IMG/VR virus record: IMGVR_UViG_3300046323_000511
Location: 1-62,007 of that record
Source: a virus
Strand: one strand, 5' to 3'
DNA: 62,007 nucleotides
Position 1 is the stretch's first letter; each line of letters starts with the position of its first letter. Shown one piece after another: positions 58,699 to 62,007 of this stretch. A model generated the notes under the pieces. That model ran no database searches and was not told where the DNA came from. It saw nothing but the letters and a program-made list of their open reading frames with translations. A program made the translations under genes and the position numbers.

Positions 58699-59280
58699 TT
58701 ATTTTTTCTTCTTATTTTGCATTTGCTTTAAATACTGCTGAGTTCCTTTTGTATTCATCGTTTTTGCATTTGCCTTGTTAAGGCTTTTTGTTACATTTTC
58801 AGGCACATTGCCGCTTCCCATACTATTGCCAAGCACAGGAATAGATTCTCCTTTTACAACCTTTTTAGGCTTGTCAATTGCTTCTTCATCTCCAGTAATA
58901 CTTGTTTTATTTAGTACCCAGTTCCCATCGCTACCCATATCAGCACCATATTTACCAATTATCGTGCTTCCTCCAATATCTTGGACATTTGCGATACCGT
59001 CTATAGCCCTTATATTGGTTTCTGTATCGGGCTGGTTCTCATTAGTTTTTAGGTACCTGTCGTTTGTCTTGTTTTTCTCGTAAATATATCTCAACTGTGC
59101 GTTGGTGAATTTTTTATTATCCTGTCTTGTATAGCTACCATCGCTATCCAAAGTCATATTTTGAGCATCTAGCCATTTTTCAAAGGTAGGCTGTGGCTTT
59201 GTCATAGCCATTTTCTTTCCTGTCATTTTCCCCTCTTTCATATTGGCATACGCCTGTTTCATTTTATCACTTGCTTTCAT
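58699..59280 (-). CDS. Hypothetical protein, 193 aa
   Basis: A 193-residue basic protein (MKASDKMKQAYANMKEGKMT) with a Lys-rich C-terminus (KQMQNKKKK) and a Gly/Asn-rich middle. It lies directly after the terminase and may be a virion or head-assembly protein. No family was recognised. Confidence 0.6.
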   Translation of the reverse strand: MKASDKMKQAYANMKEGKMTGKKMAMTKPQPTFEKWLDAQNMTLDSDGSYTRQDNKKFTNAQLRYIYEKNKTNDRYLKTNENQPDTETNIRAIDGIANVQDIGGSTIIGKYGADMGSDGNWVLNKTSITGDEEAIDKPKKVVKGESIPVLGNSMGSGNVPENVTKSLNKANAKTMNTKGTQQYLKQMQNKKKK

Positions 59281-59304
59281 CGTTTTATCTTTTTTGTTTG
59301 AAAT

Positions 59305-61326
59305 TTAATTTAAAGCCATTCTTTTGTTTTTCTTTATAAAATCATATACGTTGATTGCAGGTTTTGGGTTCTTGAATACTTTCTTGTCCCCTATGATTGC
59401 CATCCCTGCCGCCATTGTTAAGTCAAATTTTTGGGTATTGGATATATCGAATTCTATCAGATCATCTATCAGTTCGTCAAATAATAGTTCGTGTCCGTAA
59501 TCTATTACCTGGCTCTCCAAAAACTCCGCAATCTGCTGGTGTGTTTTTGTCCCTGTCGGTATTCCTTTTTCACCCTTCTCTACTTCTTCATTTGTCTTAT
59601 TGGTCGTTACTGCTGGTCGGTACATCAGGTAGTTGTCATATCCTCTTGCCTCTATATACTTTATGCAGCCTATCTTGGTATTCTCTATTGCCAAATGGCA
59701 GGAAAAAAACACAGCCATCTTTATCATATCCTCGTAAAACAAATCCCTTTTCTTGGGCCTTCCATAATACTGTACCACAAAGTTTGCATTATGGTATAAT
59801 CCTATCTGTAATGCGTCATACTTCTTATACAGATATGCTGCTCCCTGCGAGGCTCTGGCTAAATCTCCTGGTTTATCCGCCTCAAATGGATCCACCCCTA
59901 TCACATATTTCCCACTATTTACAGGAGACTTTACTCCTTTTATAAGTTGGTAGGCATTGGCTTCCGCCATATTTTCAGGCAACCATCCCACCAAAAAATT
60001 CCCATTATCATCATCCTCAAATTTCACTACGGTATCCCTTACTCCATTCTCCCACACAAATTTCCCCCTTCTTAGCCAAGTCTCGCCATTGAGTTTTTTT
60101 CTGTCTAGTTCGTTTTTACGTTTTTCTAAAATTTCTAAATCGAATAAGCAATTATCATTCGTTGCACTCAAAGCATCTTCTTCAGTCAAAGGATACTTCC
60201 TTTTATAATCTGCCAAAGTTTCAAATTTTTTCTTGGCAATCAAGTCTTCCCTGTTATTCATTATAAACTCGGTAGCCTCTTTTGTTTTGCTTCCACCAAA
60301 TTCATCTATAAATCCTTCTAGTCCATCCGCACAGGAAATAAACAATCTAAATAACCCGGAAGTAGTTCTTCCGTTTTTATTCAAGTCATTAGGGTTTGAT
60401 TCACTCCATATCTTTATAAAGTTCTTACCCCCTTTTTTCTCCATCTCCTCCACCGTGCTTTCAAGTATTGCCTTGCCCGTAATCTTATCGCCCACGGTAA
60501 GGCACTCTTTCACTACCCTCCAAGTCTCCGAGACATCGGCTTCGGTTGTTTTTCCTGCCTCATTCATAAGGTAGTAAAATAATCCTTCCCCATCGTAGGC
60601 ATTACTCTTGGAGTTCCTAAATCCTATTTCGGATTCTAGCGCCACACTATTTTTGATTGCCCTATTTTTTTTGGTCGTTCTGATGGATGGCTCAAAAAAC
60701 CTTAACACCATTTTCGGATCAGAGCTTCCATCGTGTATCGGCTGCATAAATTCCGGCTCTTTCCTCCAAGAACTCACAAGCCTTGCAAATACACTTCTTG
60801 CATCCGCTTCAGTTTTCGATTGTATGCCGCAAAGAACTTGGTGGCGTTTAATAACCCTGTTGTATATGATAGCATTACTCCGGTGCGTACTTCCGTCCCT
60901 TCTGTGCTTCATATATATCACCCCAAAACAATTATCTGCCTTATGAAAACAGTAATCGTAATACAGGTGTATTCTCCTATCCCTATCCCTGTAATCCTTT
61001 GTTCCTGTTCCTCTCCCCTGCAAGGGTATTTTCCAGTAGTTTAATTCGTGGTAGTGGTCGCCTGTGATATACGTTGGCTCTCCATTACACATAAACCAAT
61101 ATCCTGTATCGCACCTTTCAAACTCTCTCCATATAAACTCTTCCTGCTTCTTCGTCCAGATTGGGGAACCAAATTCATCCCTATCTATCTCTCGAAATAT
61201 TAATGGGATAGCAGTCTTGGTCAATTTCTGTTTATTGGTAGGTAGTTCACTCCCCGGAATATAACCTTTCGGTATTTCGGGAATAGGGATTTCCAACTCG
61301 CCAATTTTCTCTAATTTACTATACAC
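59305..61326 (-). CDS. terL: Terminase large subunit
   Basis: A 673-residue packaging motor. The ATPase half has an unusual P-loop (MKHRRDGSTHRSN, about residue 140) like those of crAss-type terminases, and a Walker-B-like LFYYLMNEAGK (about 255). The nuclease half has its acidic residues in VIGVDPFEADKPGD (about 475) and a C-terminal helix region with LFDELIDDLIEFDIS. It cuts and pumps DNA into the head. The start is GTG 61326 with an A-rich leader and a -7 box upstream. No small terminase subunit was recognised. Confidence 0.9.
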   Translation of the reverse strand: MYSKLEKIGELEIPIPEIPKGYIPGSELPTNKQKLTKTAIPLIFREIDRDEFGSPIWTKKQEEFIWREFERCDTGYWFMCNGEPTYITGDHYHELNYWKIPLQGRGTGTKDYRDRDRRIHLYYDYCFHKADNCFGVIYMKHRRDGSTHRSNAIIYNRVIKRHQVLCGIQSKTEADARSVFARLVSSWRKEPEFMQPIHDGSSDPKMVLRFFEPSIRTTKKNRAIKNSVALESEIGFRNSKSNAYDGEGLFYYLMNEAGKTTEADVSETWRVVKECLTVGDKITGKAILESTVEEMEKKGGKNFIKIWSESNPNDLNKNGRTTSGLFRLFISCADGLEGFIDEFGGSKTKEATEFIMNNREDLIAKKKFETLADYKRKYPLTEEDALSATNDNCLFDLEILEKRKNELDRKKLNGETWLRRGKFVWENGVRDTVVKFEDDDNGNFLVGWLPENMAEANAYQLIKGVKSPVNSGKYVIGVDPFEADKPGDLARASQGAAYLYKKYDALQIGLYHNANFVVQYYGRPKKRDLFYEDMIKMAVFFSCHLAIENTKIGCIKYIEARGYDNYLMYRPAVTTNKTNEEVEKGEKGIPTGTKTHQQIAEFLESQVIDYGHELLFDELIDDLIEFDISNTQKFDLTMAAGMAIIGDKKVFKNPKPAINVYDFIKKNKRMALN

Positions 61327-61343
61327 AACTAATTAATATATTC

Positions 61344-61351
61344 CAAATATA
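61344..61351 (-). promoter_or_regulatory. -7 box of the late (terminase) promoter
   Basis: Minus-strand TATATTTG, 18 bases before the terminase start and just after a strong terminator. The -33 position holds only T-rich bases. Confidence 0.6.
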
Positions 61352-61363
61352 TACAAAATTATT

Positions 61364-61399
61364 TAAACAAAAAAAGCACACAAATTATTTGTGTGCTTT
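61364..61399 (-). terminator. Terminator between the Acb2-like gene and terminase
   Basis: Perfect 13-bp stem AAAGCACACAAAT/ATTTGTGTGCTTT around one base, followed on the minus strand by T's. It separates the left operon from the late genes. Confidence 0.92.
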
Positions 61400-61419
61400 G
61401 AGCTCGAAAGAAAAACAAC

Positions 61420-61611
61420 TTAGTCTACCCAAGTAATCGCTTTTACTCCCCACATTTGCCCTTCTTGGAGTTTTCTGATAGCAAGTGTGTATGCCGCTTT
61501 CGCTTCTCCACTTGTAGAACTCTCTCGCAAGTTGTATAACTCATCTATCGTCTCAGCCACTAAAATCTTTATTAGATTTACTGCTGGGTTTCCAGAAGGG
61601 TTAAAACTCAT
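61420..61611 (-). CDS. Acb2/Tad1-like anti-defence protein, 63 aa
   Basis: A 63-residue helical hairpin. The C-terminal 'AIRKLQEGQMWGVKAIT' agrees with the conserved 'L-x-x-A-x-M-W-A-x-K-A-[IT]' end of the Acb2/Tad1 hairpin-domain proteins, and the N-terminal helix (NLIKILVAETIDELYNLRES) has the same layout. Acb2 forms hexamers that bind cyclic di- and trinucleotides and stop CBASS and Thoeris signalling. Its place at the end of the leftward early operon, before a strong terminator, suits an early anti-defence role. The family call comes from pattern memory. Confidence 0.65.
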   Translation of the reverse strand: MSFNPSGNPAVNLIKILVAETIDELYNLRESSTSGEAKAAYTLAIRKLQEGQMWGVKAITWVD

Positions 61612-61645
61612 TCCTACCGCCTTTTGTCCGAAAGTTAATTCGCTT

Positions 61646-61681
61646 ATAATATATTAATCGGGTTTTATAAAGCCGCCCAAG
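61646..61681 (-). ncRNA. Leader hairpin with TTGGGCG loop, copy B
   Basis: In the leader of the Acb2-like gene: stem AGCC/GGCT around TTGGGC, then TATAAAACCCGAT identical with copy A. The stem has changed on both sides compared with copy A at 45-78. Confidence 0.45.
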
Positions 61682-61690
61682 GCTGTGTCT

Positions 61691-61903
61691 TTAAGATTTT
61701 TTTATTTTAACCCATTGGTTTTTTTCAGGATCATAATACTCTAGTGTTTCCAGATTTATAACCTGATAATCAAGGTCGTTTTTTGCCAATAGCAAATGGG
61801 TTTTCTCTATTTCATTTACCACCTCTAGGTGTGGAAGAGGATTACCCTTGTTAAAATTATAATCAGGATTTTCTCTATCAAATCGTCCTACTAAGTAACT
61901 CAT
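61691..61903 (-). CDS. Hypothetical protein, 70 aa, crossing the circle junction
   Basis: A 70-residue protein (MSYLVGRFDRENPDYNFNKG), mixed alpha/beta, ending WVKIKKS. Its start codons are repeated at window bases 1-30 because of the overlap. It comes between the 81-residue gene at 102-347 and the Acb2-like gene, and follows the conserved leader hairpin copy A. The function is unknown; its operon position suggests an accessory or anti-defence role. Confidence 0.7.
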   Translation of the reverse strand: MSYLVGRFDRENPDYNFNKGNPLPHLEVVNEIEKTHLLLAKNDLDYQVINLETLEYYDPEKNQWVKIKKS

Positions 61904-62007
61904 TTTTGTAGTTGCATCGGGTTTTATATAGGCCGCCCAAGCCTGTCTTTGTTTTGAAATAGTCTTGTAAATATCTAAAAAGGCAAATCATCCTGAACGA
62001 CTAAATC
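61874..62007. repeat. Right copy of the terminal direct repeat
   Basis: Matches bases 1-134 at 133 of 134 positions. The mismatch at 62000 falls in the end of the gene at 102-347 and would change one codon, so it is either a population variant or a sequencing error at the contig end. Confidence 0.95.

Noticed and set aside
1-62007. Reassigned stop codon (as in some crAss-like phages)
   Set aside because: All large genes, including terminase, portal and the giant protein, are open under the standard code with normal stop positions.
1-62007. tRNA genes
   Set aside because: No cloverleaf with a T-loop (GTTCGANTC) was recognised on either strand; reading by eye could miss an unusual one.

Overview
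The window is one complete, circularly closed genome of a temperate tailed phage of the Bacteroidota. The last 134 bases repeat the first 134 with a single mismatch, so the unit is about 61.9 kb and one small gene crosses the join. The host assignment rests on three signs: perfect Bacteroidota promoters (TTTG-N19-TAnnTTTG) at three places, A-rich gene leaders in place of Shine-Dalgarno sites, and an integrase with the 'TGLAYCDL' box typical of that phylum. Genus and phage family cannot be read from sequence alone. The virion genes resemble crAss-like podoviruses in type and order, but I see no RNA polymerase gene.

Layout. (1) 0.1-3.1 kb, minus strand: small genes (MazG-like pyrophosphohydrolase, zinc-binding protein) headed by a membrane protein with a C-terminal helix-turn-helix. 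This faces an XRE repressor (3.29 kb, plus) across two perfect divergent promoters with a palindrome between them, so it is probably the lysogeny switch. A tyrosine integrase follows at 4.3-5.6 kb. (2) 5.6-19.3 kb, minus strand: one long early operon of about 30 genes holding a HAD-like phosphatase, a YopX protein, an adenine methyltransferase, DnaB helicase, a cytosine-5 methyltransferase, a replication initiator with iteron-like palindromes inside its gene (probable origin), a tandem-GroES protein and many small unknowns. (3) 19.3-20.0 kb: an AT-rich divergent control region. (4) 20.0-23.0 kb, plus strand: six small genes, each a promoter-leader-ORF-terminator unit with near-identical promoters; the last three are bracketed by the decamer AGTCCGCAAA. 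(5) 23-61 kb, minus strand: virion genes. In transcription order these are terminase, portal, scaffold, major capsid, fibres, endolysin with several small membrane proteins, neck/ring proteins, a large stump protein and three internal/ejection-type proteins, the last of 2504 residues.

Accessory insertions break the virion block. A signal-peptide protein on the opposite strand with its own promoter and terminator lies between portal and terminase (58.2 kb). An operon of small genes at 32.2-35.5 kb, insulated by terminators and driven by its own promoter, includes an integron attC-like site and a gene between 25-bp inverted repeats. A 63-residue protein resembling the Acb2/Tad1 cyclic-nucleotide sponges lies next to terminase.

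The most original signals are the six-unit promoter/decamer array with an antirestriction-like first gene, the attC-like cassette in the virion region, and the small conserved GC hairpin found twice in the leaders next to terminase. Two reading-frame breaks (17.84 kb and an A10 tract at 55.26 kb) deserve checking against reads.
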